Positions 25,773 to 34,635 of a DNA stretch of 64,000 nucleotides are shown here, in pieces. The notes under the pieces are model-generated. The model was not told the DNA's origin and ran no database searches. It saw only the letters and a list, made by a program, of their open reading frames with translations. The translations under genes and the position numbers were made by a program. The stretch covers positions 124,001-188,000 of the forward strand of contig NZ_QPJQ01000002.1 of NCBI RefSeq assembly GCF_003337275.1, read 5' to 3'. Source of the stretch: Marinomonas foliarum (GTDB lineage Bacteria; Pseudomonadota; Gammaproteobacteria; Pseudomonadales; Marinomonadaceae). Positions within the stretch are counted from its first letter, which is position 1. Each line of letters opens with the position of its first letter.

Positions 25773-26198
25773 ATGCAAACAAACAACATTGGTTTTCTTC
25801 TAACAGACATCATTCGTCTCATGCGTAGAGAGTATTTAAAAAGCGATCTCTGTATGACCCCAATGCAAGCGCGGGCACTGGTATACGTTTCTCATTACGA
25901 GGGTATTCGACAAGTGCAATTAGCTGAAATGCTGGATATTCAGCCCATTACGCTTGCTCGTCTAATCGACCAATTGTCGGAAGATAATTTGGTCGAGCGT
26001 CGTCCAGACCCAAAAGACCGTCGTGCCTATGGATTGTATTTAATGGCGAAGTCGGCGCCATTGTTAGAAAAAATCGATGTTGAGGTGAAGCGTGTTCGTG
26101 AGAAAGCGCTACAAGGCTTAACAGATGAGCAAGTCACTGTTCTTCAGGATGCGCTCTCTGTCATGCATACAAATTTATCAATTGACTCGTCATTATAG
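25773..26198 (+). CDS. MarR family regulator of the emr operon
   Basis: 141 aa from the ATG at 25773 with GGTGG upstream; an in-frame TTG at 25716 would add 19 residues without a good site. Winged helix-turn-helix at about 30-105: MTPMQARALVYV, IRQVQLAEMLDIQPITLARLI (core LAEMLDIQPITLAR) and the wing VERRPDPKDRRAYG, all typical of MarR. Lies 24 bases upstream of emrA, so it probably represses the operon until a phenolic or similar compound binds. Divergent from the SDR gene, which may share the operator. Confidence 0.88.
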   Translation: MQTNNIGFLLTDIIRLMRREYLKSDLCMTPMQARALVYVSHYEGIRQVQLAEMLDIQPITLARLIDQLSEDNLVERRPDPKDRRAYGLYLMAKSAPLLEKIDVEVKRVREKALQGLTDEQVTVLQDALSVMHTNLSIDSSL

Positions 26199-26222
26199 AA
26201 TTTACTTGGGGAAATACTGGAA

Positions 26223-27287
26223 ATGAGTGAACAAGAAAATAATCCATCTGTTTCAAAACAAGTGGAAAAACGCACGACTCGTCGTACTTTATTAGTGGCA
26301 TTGCCTTTAGTGGTTATTTTAGCTTCTGTGTTTGTTTATATGAAAGGCGGTCGCTATGTTGAAACAGACAACGCTTATGTCCAATCAGATATAACGACAA
26401 TAAACCCCGAAGTATCAGGGGCGATCCAGTCTATTTCAGTTAAAGAGAACCAAAAAATCGAAAAGGGTCAGCTGTTATTTAGAATCGACCCAACCTCTTT
26501 TAAAGTGGCCGAAGCCAAGGCGCAAGCACAACTACAGCAAGTTCGTCTGAATTTATTGGAGCAAAAAGCTGCTTATGAAGAGAAGAAAGCTGAAATTCAA
26601 TTAGCAGAGAAAAAATACACATTTAGCCAACGTGAAGAAAAGCGCCAAGGTAATTTGTTAAAGCAAAAATTCGTTTCTGATACGCAGTATGATCAAGCTC
26701 AACAAGCTGCTGAAGTCAGTGAATTGAATGTCACTACCTTGAAAAAGGACTTGTTCCGTTTGAAAGAAGCGTTAGGCGGTGACCCAAGTGCGCCACTGGA
26801 AGACCACCCAAGCTATCAAGCTGCCCAAGCGGCATTAGATCAGGCACGAATTGATCTTGCTCATATTGATATAAGGGCACCTGCCTCTGGTGTAGTGGCA
26901 AAAGTTCCTAATAGTGGTGAATACATTACAGCTGGCTCAATCTCAATGGTGTTGGTGTCTGATGAAAAGCAATGGATTGAAGCCAACTTCACCGAAAAAG
27001 ATTTGAGCTATGTAAAAGAAGGACAAGACGTTGAAGTAGAGGTAGATGCCTATCCAGGTTTGGTTCTCTCTGGCAAAGTTGAAAGTATCAGCCCTGCAAC
27101 TGGCGCTAGTTTTTCAGTTATCCCTGCCGAAAATGCCACTGGTAATTGGGTAAAAATAGCACAGCGACTCATGGTAAAAGTATCCGTAGATGAGAAGCCA
27201 GGCACACCCGTGTTGCGTACAGGCTTTAGTGCAAATGTCACCATAGATACAGAACATCATCGACGTTTGCTCGGTGTAGCTTTGTGA
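26223..27287 (+). CDS. emrA: EmrA-type membrane fusion protein
   Basis: 354 aa: cytosolic N-terminus, one transmembrane helix at about 24-42, then a periplasmic part with lipoyl half-motifs (GRYVETDNAYVQSDITTINP, 43-62, and IDIRAPASGVVAKVPNSGEYI), a coiled-coil hairpin at about 95-205, and a beta-barrel domain. It bridges the EmrB pump to an outer-membrane channel, which is not encoded nearby. Second gene of the marR-emrA-emrB operon. Ribosome site GGGGAAA. Confidence 0.92.
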   Translation: MSEQENNPSVSKQVEKRTTRRTLLVALPLVVILASVFVYMKGGRYVETDNAYVQSDITTINPEVSGAIQSISVKENQKIEKGQLLFRIDPTSFKVAEAKAQAQLQQVRLNLLEQKAAYEEKKAEIQLAEKKYTFSQREEKRQGNLLKQKFVSDTQYDQAQQAAEVSELNVTTLKKDLFRLKEALGGDPSAPLEDHPSYQAAQAALDQARIDLAHIDIRAPASGVVAKVPNSGEYITAGSISMVLVSDEKQWIEANFTEKDLSYVKEGQDVEVEVDAYPGLVLSGKVESISPATGASFSVIPAENATGNWVKIAQRLMVKVSVDEKPGTPVLRTGFSANVTIDTEHHRRLLGVAL

Positions 27288-27297
27288 GGCGATAGTT

Positions 27298-28824
27298 ATG
27301 GCGGCGACACAAAGCGTACAACCTAAAAGTGCTAGTACAACTCGTATCATGATTACGATATCGGTGATGCTGGCAACCATTATGCAAGCGTTAGACACCA
27401 CAATTGCCAATGTTGCATTGCCGAATATGAAAGGAGCAATGGGAACGACTCAGGATCAGATTTCTTGGGTCTTAACGTCTTACATTGTTGCGGCCGCTAT
27501 TTGTATGCCACTTACAGGTATTGTGGCTGCAAAGATTGGTCGTAAGCGTTTGTTTATGTGGTCTGTTGTTGGTTTTACTGTGACTTCGATCTTATGTGGT
27601 GCAGCCCAATCTTTAGATCAAATCGTCTTCTTTCGATTGCTACAAGGGGTCTTTGGCGCAAGCTTGGTGCCCTTGTCTCAATCTGTATTACTTGATACTT
27701 ACCCGAAAGAAAAGCACGGCTCAGCCATGGCTATGTGGGGTGTGGGTGTCATGGTTGGGCCAATCTTAGGGCCTTATCTTGGTGGCTTATTGACCGAATA
27801 TTACAGCTGGCGCTGGGTGTTTTACATTAATGTGCCCTTTGGCATCGTTGCTTGGCTTGGTCTTGCTGGTTTCTTAGAAGAGTCACCGTTGGATAAAAAG
27901 CGCAGCTTTGACCTTTATGGCTTTGTGTTACTTGGCATTGCCATCGGTAGTTTGCAGATGATGCTTGACCGGGGAGAATCTCAAAGCTGGTTTGAAAGTC
28001 TAGAAGTTATCATAGAGGGCATGCTCGCCGTTGTTTGTGGTTATATGTTTCTGGTTCATATTTTCACCCATGATCACCCCTTTATTGACCCTAAGATGTT
28101 CCATGATCGAAACTTTAGTGTCGGCATGGTGTTTATCTTTATCGTTGGGGTAATTCTATTATCATCAATGGCATTACTGCCGCCATTTATGAGTTCTTTG
28201 ATGGGGTATCCAGTGGTCGACATAGGTGCAATTTTGGCGCCGCGTGGCTTTGGTACTATGGGGGCGATGATAATCGTCGGGCGTTTAGCTAACAAAGTGG
28301 ATGCTCGCTATTTCATTTCCTTAGGTTTGTCACTGATTACCTTTTCTATGTGGGAGATGACGCTGTTTACGACAGAAGTCACCGCATGGGACATCATACG
28401 TACGGGGATGGTGCAGGGTGTTGGCTTAGGCTTTATTTTTGTGCCTCTATCAACCATTAGTTTTGCCACACTGAACCCTAAATATCGTAACGAAGGCACG
28501 GCGATGTTTAGTTTGCTGCGTAACATTGGTAGCAGTATTGGTATATCTGTAGTGACAACCTATTTGGCACAACGCTCGCAAATTAACCACGCTGCATTTG
28601 CAGACTATATCAACCCATTTAATCTTGGGTTGCAAATGGCTCAAGAAAGTGGGGTATATAATACTGCCACAACAGCGGGGTTAGCTGCGATAAACCAAGT
28701 TGTGACGGTTCAAGCGACCACTCTAGCGTACCTTCAAGATTTTCGTCTAATGATGTGGGTATCTGTTGCGGCAGTGCCTTTGGTTTTTCTTCTGAAAAGT
28801 CCTGCGAAAAAATCTCCGGCTTAA
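27298..28824 (+). CDS. emrB: EmrB-type MFS drug exporter (DHA2, 14 helices)
   Basis: 508 aa, length and pattern of DHA2 exporters. Motif A-like segment GIVAAKIGRKRLF, motif C GVGVMVGPILGPYLGG (about 145-160), and ALDTTIANVALP in helix 1 with the Asp typical of this family. Exports hydrophobic weak acids or phenolics by proton antiport with EmrA. Starts 10 bases after emrA. The terminator at 28858 closes the operon. Confidence 0.93.
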   Translation: MAATQSVQPKSASTTRIMITISVMLATIMQALDTTIANVALPNMKGAMGTTQDQISWVLTSYIVAAAICMPLTGIVAAKIGRKRLFMWSVVGFTVTSILCGAAQSLDQIVFFRLLQGVFGASLVPLSQSVLLDTYPKEKHGSAMAMWGVGVMVGPILGPYLGGLLTEYYSWRWVFYINVPFGIVAWLGLAGFLEESPLDKKRSFDLYGFVLLGIAIGSLQMMLDRGESQSWFESLEVIIEGMLAVVCGYMFLVHIFTHDHPFIDPKMFHDRNFSVGMVFIFIVGVILLSSMALLPPFMSSLMGYPVVDIGAILAPRGFGTMGAMIIVGRLANKVDARYFISLGLSLITFSMWEMTLFTTEVTAWDIIRTGMVQGVGLGFIFVPLSTISFATLNPKYRNEGTAMFSLLRNIGSSIGISVVTTYLAQRSQINHAAFADYINPFNLGLQMAQESGVYNTATTAGLAAINQVVTVQATTLAYLQDFRLMMWVSVAAVPLVFLLKSPAKKSPA

Positions 28825-28857
28825 ATTGACAACAAAAAATCTAGATTTCACTTCAAT

Positions 28858-28883
28858 AGCCCTGATTTTTCAGGGCTTTTTTA
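28858..28883 (+). terminator. Terminator of the emr operon
   Basis: AGCCCTGA-TTTT-TCAGGGCT followed by TTTTTATT, 34 bases after emrB. Confidence 0.9.
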
Positions 28884-28994
28884 TTGTAATCAACGACTAT
28901 GAGTATTACTCCTTATCGATCAATTCTGACATAAGCTAGCACTGTCTAAAGGCACACGTTATCATGCGGCAATTGGTTCTGTCTGGAGGTAAAT

Positions 28995-29603
28995 ATGAAC
29001 TCATTAGATCGACATTTTATTTTGGGCTATGGCAGTCTAATCAATGGCGAAAGCCGCGCAAAAACTGGAGAAACTGGCAATGTATGGCCTGTTAAGCTTC
29101 ATGGATTTGAGCGTCATTGGTCAGTGATGTCTGTCGATTATGGAATGAGTTCAGTAGCCGTTGTTCATGCTCCAGAAAAAGCCTGTAATGGGGTGTTGGT
29201 TGAAGTGCCTTTTGATCAATTTCCCTTGTTCGATGAACGTGAACAAGGCTATCAGCGAGCAAAGATTGATGCTGAACAACTCACCACCTATCAAGATGAC
29301 CCACTGCCAGCGGGGACTTATTGGGTTTATCACACCCATGACGTGGTTGAGCCGCATCAAGAATGTCCGATTGCTCTAAGCTATCTCGATGTTATTTTGT
29401 CTGGCTGTTTAGAACATGGCGATGCGTTTACACAGGACTTTTTAGTCTTAACTCGAGGTTGGACATCGCCTTTGCTAAATGACCGGCAAGCACCACGCTA
29501 CCCAAGAGTACAACCAGATCTTCCTACAGAGCGCTTAAATATATTACTTGCGCCTGTAACCACCCTTTCTATAAAAGAGCTATCTGTAACTTATGAATCT
29601 TAA
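28995..29603 (+). CDS. Gamma-glutamylcyclotransferase-like protein
   Basis: 202 aa with the GGCT fold: the binding loop YGSLIN at about 12-17, hydrophobic strands with GFERHWSVMS, and the probable catalytic Glu in FDEREQGYQR. The family cyclises gamma-glutamyl amines to 5-oxoproline, but many members have other or unknown activities. Strong ribosome site (GGAGG). Its 3' end overlaps rsmC by 11 bases, so the two are co-transcribed, although a functional link is not evident. A second GGCT protein is encoded at 60105. Confidence 0.8.
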   Translation: MNSLDRHFILGYGSLINGESRAKTGETGNVWPVKLHGFERHWSVMSVDYGMSSVAVVHAPEKACNGVLVEVPFDQFPLFDEREQGYQRAKIDAEQLTTYQDDPLPAGTYWVYHTHDVVEPHQECPIALSYLDVILSGCLEHGDAFTQDFLVLTRGWTSPLLNDRQAPRYPRVQPDLPTERLNILLAPVTTLSIKELSVTYES

Positions 29604-30654
29604 CTCGACGAGCCAATTGTTGGCACGCAACGAAGAAGAATTGGTTGGCAAAGTTTTATTTGCTAACCCTGAAGACACTTATCCATTGGATTTAAGCAGA
29701 AAGGCGGATGTGTCCGCGTGGTGCCAATCTAAAACCTTTTATGATGCTCTGTTGCGAGTCGGCTTTGTAGAGGAGAAGTTATTCTTGTCTGCTCAGTGGG
29801 CATTGGAAAATGGCAGTGATTTTGATCATGTTGTGATTTATCAGCCAAAAGCCAAAGAATTGCTCGACTACCTAATTGCAGCAGTTTTGCCTCTGCTAAA
29901 AGATGGCGGTCAGATATGGCTGGTGGGCGACAATAAGAGTGGCGTGAAATCGTCTATGAAGCGCTTAGAAGCGGGTCTAGACGAAGTAGGTAAAGTTGAC
30001 GGGGCCAAACATTGCCTGCTGTACACTGGCTACAAGCGCCGCCCAGCGAAGACATTTGTATTTGAAGATTGGATCGTTACTTGGAAACAAGATATTGCAG
30101 GCCAAAGCTTCTCTTTATGCAGTTTGCCTGGTGTTTTTGGCCATGGAAAGCTTGATAAAGGTACGAGTATTTTATTAAACCAATTGAATGAACATCGTTT
30201 TATGAGCGATGTAGCCAATGCGCGTATACTCGACTTTGGCTGTGGCGATGGCATTATTTCCCTTTGGTTGCATAACAAAACAGGCGCGCATATCACAGCG
30301 CTAGATGACAGTGTTTTAGCGTTGAAAGCGACCGAGCTGACTTTTGCTGCGAACCAAATCAGCGATGCTGTTACCTTGATCGCTTCGAATGGCTTAAGTG
30401 AAGTAAAAGGCCGCTTTAACTACGTCGTGACTAATCCGCCGTTTCATACGGGCGTTAACACCGACTACAGCATAGCGGAAAGCTTCTTTATGGGAGTTAA
30501 ACAGCATCTTACCTTAAACGGTGAGCTGTTTGTGGTTGCCAATGACTTTTTGCGTTACCCGCCAATTCTTGACGCGGCGTTAGGATCGCATACTCGCCTT
30601 TATCGCGATAAAGGCTTTGCTATCTATCACGGCCGCCAACCTAAGAAGAAGTAA
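29593..30654 (+). CDS. rsmC: 16S rRNA (guanine-1207-N2)-methyltransferase
   Basis: 353 aa, two MTS-like domains as in E. coli RsmC. The N-terminal domain (1-170) is degenerate and helps bind RNA. The C-terminal domain holds the SAM motif LDFGCGDGIISLW (about 214-226) and the catalytic NPPFHTG motif of N2-guanine methyltransferases. Modifies G1207 in helix 34 of 16S rRNA. Overlaps the preceding GGCT gene; ended by the terminator at 30677. Confidence 0.94.
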   Translation: MNLNSTSQLLARNEEELVGKVLFANPEDTYPLDLSRKADVSAWCQSKTFYDALLRVGFVEEKLFLSAQWALENGSDFDHVVIYQPKAKELLDYLIAAVLPLLKDGGQIWLVGDNKSGVKSSMKRLEAGLDEVGKVDGAKHCLLYTGYKRRPAKTFVFEDWIVTWKQDIAGQSFSLCSLPGVFGHGKLDKGTSILLNQLNEHRFMSDVANARILDFGCGDGIISLWLHNKTGAHITALDDSVLALKATELTFAANQISDAVTLIASNGLSEVKGRFNYVVTNPPFHTGVNTDYSIAESFFMGVKQHLTLNGELFVVANDFLRYPPILDAALGSHTRLYRDKGFAIYHGRQPKKK

Positions 30655-30676
30655 TGCTTTAAGCTATAACGGAACT

Positions 30677-30711
30677 AAAAAACGCCCATTTTCGAAAATG
30701 GGCGTTTTTTT
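30677..30711. terminator. Bidirectional terminator
   Basis: A long perfect palindrome: AAAAAACGCCCATTTTC and its complement, with a T-run extending by one base. Ends rsmC and probably also the convergent LysE-family gene. Confidence 0.92.
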
Positions 30712-30773
30712 GTGTCTTTAGCAGGGGCGATTTTTAAGTGTGTGCGTTGTATTCAGAAAATCTTCTGCATAGT

Positions 30774-31391
30774 TTAACGGTCGGTCAGTGCGAGTTTTAT
30801 ACCTAATAGTGCAAAGCTTGCAGCAAAGGTTTGTTGTAGGTATTTGGTGATTTTAGAGGAGCCAATTAAATATTGACGAGCTTTGCTTGCGAGCATGCCG
30901 TACAAAATGAAAATAAGGAGCGTCATCGCCATAAAAATACCACCAAGTAGTAACATTTGACTGGTTGCTGAGCTCATACTAGAAGAAATAAATTGCGGCA
31001 AAAAGGCTAAGAAGAAAATAGTGAGTTTTGGGTTTAATACATTGATTAAACAGCCTTTTAAAGCAATTTGTACTAAGTTTACTTTCAGCTCTTTTTTATT
31101 TTCTAGTTGCACTCCGCCTGTGTCCTTCCACATACACCAAGCTAGGTACAACAAGTAAGCAACACCAATAAATTTAATAACTTGAAAAGCCAAAGCGCTG
31201 GTATGAAGAATCACAGCGAGACCGAAAATACTGGCTAACATCGAAGGTAATATACCCAAAGTACAGCCTAATGCTGCAGCGAATGAGGCGCGGATGCCCA
31301 GAAAAATCCCAGTAGAAATAGTGTAAATAACGCCTGTACCGGGAATGAGAACTAGAATTAGGGACGTGATTAAAAACTCTATACTAATCAT
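30774..31391 (-). CDS. LysE/RhtB family amino acid exporter
   Basis: 205 aa, six hydrophobic segments. Signatures of the RhtB branch: LVLIPGTGVIYTISTGIFLG (residues 16-35, core PGTGVIYT) and LINVLNPKLTIFFLAFLPQF (core NPKLTIFFLAFLPQ). Such proteins export homoserine, threonine, lysine or other amino acids. Ribosome site AAAAGGATATTACTT. Monocistronic; 238 bases to the divergent yehS-like gene. Confidence 0.9.
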   Translation of the reverse strand: MISIEFLITSLILVLIPGTGVIYTISTGIFLGIRASFAAALGCTLGILPSMLASIFGLAVILHTSALAFQVIKFIGVAYLLYLAWCMWKDTGGVQLENKKELKVNLVQIALKGCLINVLNPKLTIFFLAFLPQFISSSMSSATSQMLLLGGIFMAMTLLIFILYGMLASKARQYLIGSSKITKYLQQTFAASFALLGIKLALTDR

Positions 31392-31629
31392 AAGTAATAT
31401 CCTTTTATAGTGGATCCTGATATGGGTTTTGATAACATCAAATCGCTATCTTAAAACTTATAAAGTAACTAGTTTGATGTCTACTTAATATAACGAAAAT
31501 ATAACATCAATACCTGTATGAAATTGATGATATATTTGCGTATCTAGTGACATTGATAGGTATCTTCTACGACATCTGCTAGAGTCTCGCCTTAGTCATA
31601 TTCATGCCCCCTAACACTAGGAAATCATT

Positions 31630-32088
31630 TTGAACAACAACGATATTTTACGCCGCCTTCGCTACACTTTTGATCTAAAGGAGCTAGAGATAGTAGATAT
31701 CTTTGCTGCGGCAGATGGCATTGCTTCACAAGAGCAAGTCACCAGCTGGCTAAAAAAAGAAGACGATGCAGGCTATGTTGAAATGATTGATGTAGAAATG
31801 GCGACCTTCCTAAATGGCTTTATTAACACGAAACGTGGCAAGCGTGAAGGCCCGCAGCCAGTGCCTGAAAAACGCCTAACGAATAACGCTATTTTTATGA
31901 AGTTACGCATCGCCTTGAATCTGCAAGCAGAGGAAATCCTCGATATTATGTCGCTAGCAGAGTTCAACCTTAGCAAACATGAGCTAAGTTCTTTTTTCCG
32001 CAAGCCAGATAACCGCCATTACTGCGAATGCAAAGACCAAATCTTGCGTAACTTCCTGATGGGATTACAAAAACAGTTTCGCGTGTAA
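31630..32088 (+). CDS. YehS-type DUF1456 protein
   Basis: 152 aa made of two homologous DUF1456 repeats, about 3-70 (NDILRRLRYTFDL ... FLNGFI) and 85-150 (NAIFMKLRIALNL ... FLMGLQ). Aligns with E. coli YehS from its first residues, which supports the TTG start; AGGAAA lies eight bases upstream. Cytosolic, function unknown. Terminator follows within 35 bases. Confidence 0.88.
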   Translation: MNNNDILRRLRYTFDLKELEIVDIFAAADGIASQEQVTSWLKKEDDAGYVEMIDVEMATFLNGFINTKRGKREGPQPVPEKRLTNNAIFMKLRIALNLQAEEILDIMSLAEFNLSKHELSSFFRKPDNRHYCECKDQILRNFLMGLQKQFRV

Positions 32089-32120
32089 TTTCTAATCTTT
32101 TAGAACTTCGTGCTTTCAAT

Positions 32121-32155
32121 AAAAAAGCTGCTGCCGACTAGGTAGCGGCTTTTTT
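32121..32155 (+). terminator. Terminator after DUF1456 gene
   Basis: AAAAAAGCTGCTGCC pairs, with two mismatches, with GGTAGCGGCTTTTTT. Confidence 0.8.
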
Positions 32156-32273
32156 ATTGTCTTTTCACCCAGTGTACAAAGATTGCACTATATGGATATT
32201 TGGATGAGCAATCCTCTGCAATATTGACCCTCTAATTATAAATATAAATGTTAGTAAGTAGGGTGGTATTCAT

Positions 32274-33338
32274 ATGTTGATTAAAAACAAAGTCGCACAA
32301 GCGGTTATTATTGCAGGCTTATCTTCTCAAGGTTTTGCGCTTGAATTGGGTGATTTTAATGGTACTCAATTTAGTGTTGGTGGCTATCTTAAGGCTGAGG
32401 GTGTGTTTAACAACCCAGATGAGAGCCGTAGTACGTTTGAAAGCAGTGCTAGTCAGTCACGCTTGAATTTTACCACTAGCCGCCAAGAGGGCGACCATAA
32501 ACTGAAAGGCTTTATTGAAGGCGACTTCCGGGGTGCTTCTTCAGTATTTCGTCTACGTCATGCAACCATTACTGTTGATAATTTAACTGTAGGGCAAACA
32601 TGGACTGGGCAGTTTTTTGCCAATGCGCCTTTTGACACCGAAATGATTAACTTCTATGGAACGGGTATTGGTACGGTTTCAGGGAACGGAGCGGTAGTAA
32701 GACCTGACCTTGTTGCGCATTATGCAAAGGGTGGTTTGCGATTAACGGCACAGGATCCTCTTTATAGTCATGCAAGCCTTCCTGATTTAGTTGTCGGATA
32801 CACACATAGAACCGCCGAAGGCCATGCTTATAACGTGTCGGTTACAGGTAGAGACGTCGACACAACGCCGTCTGATACAAACGATAGTGAGTCGAAATTT
32901 GGTGCCGCGTTGTCTTTGGCTGCAAAGCTGAAATTTGGTGATACAAGCGTATCTGTAAGCGGCTTCTCTGGTACGGGTGCCGCAATTTATGCTGGTTGGG
33001 GTTACAACGGAGCTGCTGGAACTGCTGGTTCTGCTGAATTAGATGGTAATGGCGATCTATTGACGGTCACTGGTTTTTCAGCGGGCGTTGGTCATAAGTT
33101 GAGTGATAAGCTACGAGCGAATCTACGCTATGGTCAAGTGTCTACAGATGCTTCAAGCTTGGCTGATGATACGCTAACCATCACCACAGCCAATATGATT
33201 TATACATTCCTTCCAGGGCTTGATATTGGTGTTGAGCTACGAGACCAAAGTGCGGCGACTAATGGCGCTGCGAGCGGTAGCATTGTAACGCGTCCTGCTG
33301 GACAGCAAGTCGAAATCATGGCGATGTACAAGTTCTAA
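32274..33338 (+). CDS. Outer-membrane porin-like protein (DcaP-like)
   Basis: 354 aa with a signal peptide (1-22, GLSSQGFA) and a mature chain rich in aromatic-terminated beta-strands, ending MAMYKF with the C-terminal Phe required by the BAM complex. Early segments SVGGYLKAEGVFNN, SRLNFTTS and FIEGDFRG, then VGQTWTGQF, resemble DcaP-type porins, which carry dicarboxylates or other small anions; substrate not known here. Ribosome-like GGGTGG before the ATG. Convergent with the AraC gene, with a terminator between. That regulator could control it. Confidence 0.82.
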   Translation: MLIKNKVAQAVIIAGLSSQGFALELGDFNGTQFSVGGYLKAEGVFNNPDESRSTFESSASQSRLNFTTSRQEGDHKLKGFIEGDFRGASSVFRLRHATITVDNLTVGQTWTGQFFANAPFDTEMINFYGTGIGTVSGNGAVVRPDLVAHYAKGGLRLTAQDPLYSHASLPDLVVGYTHRTAEGHAYNVSVTGRDVDTTPSDTNDSESKFGAALSLAAKLKFGDTSVSVSGFSGTGAAIYAGWGYNGAAGTAGSAELDGNGDLLTVTGFSAGVGHKLSDKLRANLRYGQVSTDASSLADDTLTITTANMIYTFLPGLDIGVELRDQSAATNGAASGSIVTRPAGQQVEIMAMYKF

Positions 33339-33357
33339 TACAAGAGCACTAGCAAGA

Positions 33358-33398
33358 ACAGACTGGGCCTTACCCTTTTGCCTAGTCTGTTTTTTTTA
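33358..33398 (+). terminator. Terminator of the porin gene
   Basis: ACAGACTGGGC and GCCTAGTCTGT form an 11-pair stem with one G-U pair, followed by eight T. Confidence 0.88.
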
Positions 33399-33406
33399 GC
33401 TCTAGG

Positions 33407-34363
33407 TTAATGAGTAAAATGCCTTAGCGTTTGAGAAGGCAATTCCCCAATTTGTTCTCTGTATTGAGCTGAGAATCTCCCCAAATTTGTAAAACCATAC
33501 TCCAGCGCGACTTGTGTCACATTTCTAATGCGTTCATTGTTTTTTAATTCGGAGTGAATGCTTTCTAATTTTAAACGGCGTATGTAAGCGGACGGCGTTA
33601 GCCCTGCTTCTCTTTCAAAGAGGTTATACAAGGATTTGCGACTAATCTGGCATACCTTGGCTAATTCATCGATTGTTATGTCTGCTGTAATATTATCCAG
33701 TACATAATTCCGCACGCGCTCGACATGACGGTGAAGTGACAAAGTAGACTGAGGCTGGGTAAAGTTGCTCTTGAACATGGTTAGAATTGCACTATTAAAT
33801 AGTCGACAGTAGTAGATCAATGCACGGTCGCAAAGAGTGCGTTTATCCTGTTGTAACATATCATTAAGCAGGTTAAATAAAGGCCCTGTCATTGGGAATA
33901 CATTGGCTTTATGTTCGAATTGAATGGGGTCTTTTGTCGTTACATAGCCGAACTTTCGTGCGGTTTGATGTAAAAAATCCGTTGGAATTTTAACAATAAG
34001 CTTTCGGCAGCTTTTGGAGTTATTTGACTCAAATCGAGTGCCAGGCATGATTAAAATGGAGTCGCCGGCCCGCAATGTACGTACTTCATTATTAGATTTA
34101 CCGATGCTATGGCCAGAGAGAATGATATGTAGGAAGTAAGCACTTGATACTTTAGACGCACGAATATTTGTGCTGGTGCCAGCTTCGTATTCTAAAATGG
34201 AAAGTGGCCCGAATTCCTTGAACGTTAACTTTGCAAGTTTCTGGAGCGGAGAGCTCTGGATGAAATAATACTCCCCAAACGCCTTATCTCGTAAAATGTT
34301 TGTTAGCGTTTGCGAAGAAGCTTCTGCGACATGAAGGTCGTAGATAGAAAAATCAAACTTCAT
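33407..34363 (-). CDS. AraC family transcriptional regulator
   Basis: 318 aa. N-terminal cupin-like AraC-binding domain (about 20-200, with LRAGDSILIMPGTRFE) and two C-terminal helix-turn-helix units (about 220-315: ITIDELAKVCQISRKSLYNLF core LAKVCQISRKSLYNLF, then VTQVALEYGFTNLGRFSAQYR core VALEYGFTNLGRFS). This N-domain type occurs in regulators of aromatic or polyamine catabolism. Target unknown; the porin next door is the nearest candidate. The ATG lacks a clear ribosome site. The 272-base gap to pbpC (34364-34635) holds its promoter and shows no other feature to me. Confidence 0.9.
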   Translation of the reverse strand: MKFDFSIYDLHVAEASSQTLTNILRDKAFGEYYFIQSSPLQKLAKLTFKEFGPLSILEYEAGTSTNIRASKVSSAYFLHIILSGHSIGKSNNEVRTLRAGDSILIMPGTRFESNNSKSCRKLIVKIPTDFLHQTARKFGYVTTKDPIQFEHKANVFPMTGPLFNLLNDMLQQDKRTLCDRALIYYCRLFNSAILTMFKSNFTQPQSTLSLHRHVERVRNYVLDNITADITIDELAKVCQISRKSLYNLFEREAGLTPSAYIRRLKLESIHSELKNNERIRNVTQVALEYGFTNLGRFSAQYREQIGELPSQTLRHFTH

Positions 34364-34635
34364 ATTTACACCAATGCATTAATTATTTTTATAAGTTAGC
34401 AATCTAGGTAAAACTTTGAATTCGTTTTACTGCGCCTATGAAGTGTAATGCTTGGTGGTTTGACTTAGTCATCCAATTTTGAGGTTAGTACATCAATTAT
34501 TGATATAGTAAACAATATTCCTGTAAATTATTTTTCTGACAGATGATAAGAAGTGATGAGAGACCTAGGAGTAATCAATTTGATAGCAAGAGAGTGGAAA
34601 GCCTGTTGTCTAATGGCGAAAAACGGCTTCATTTT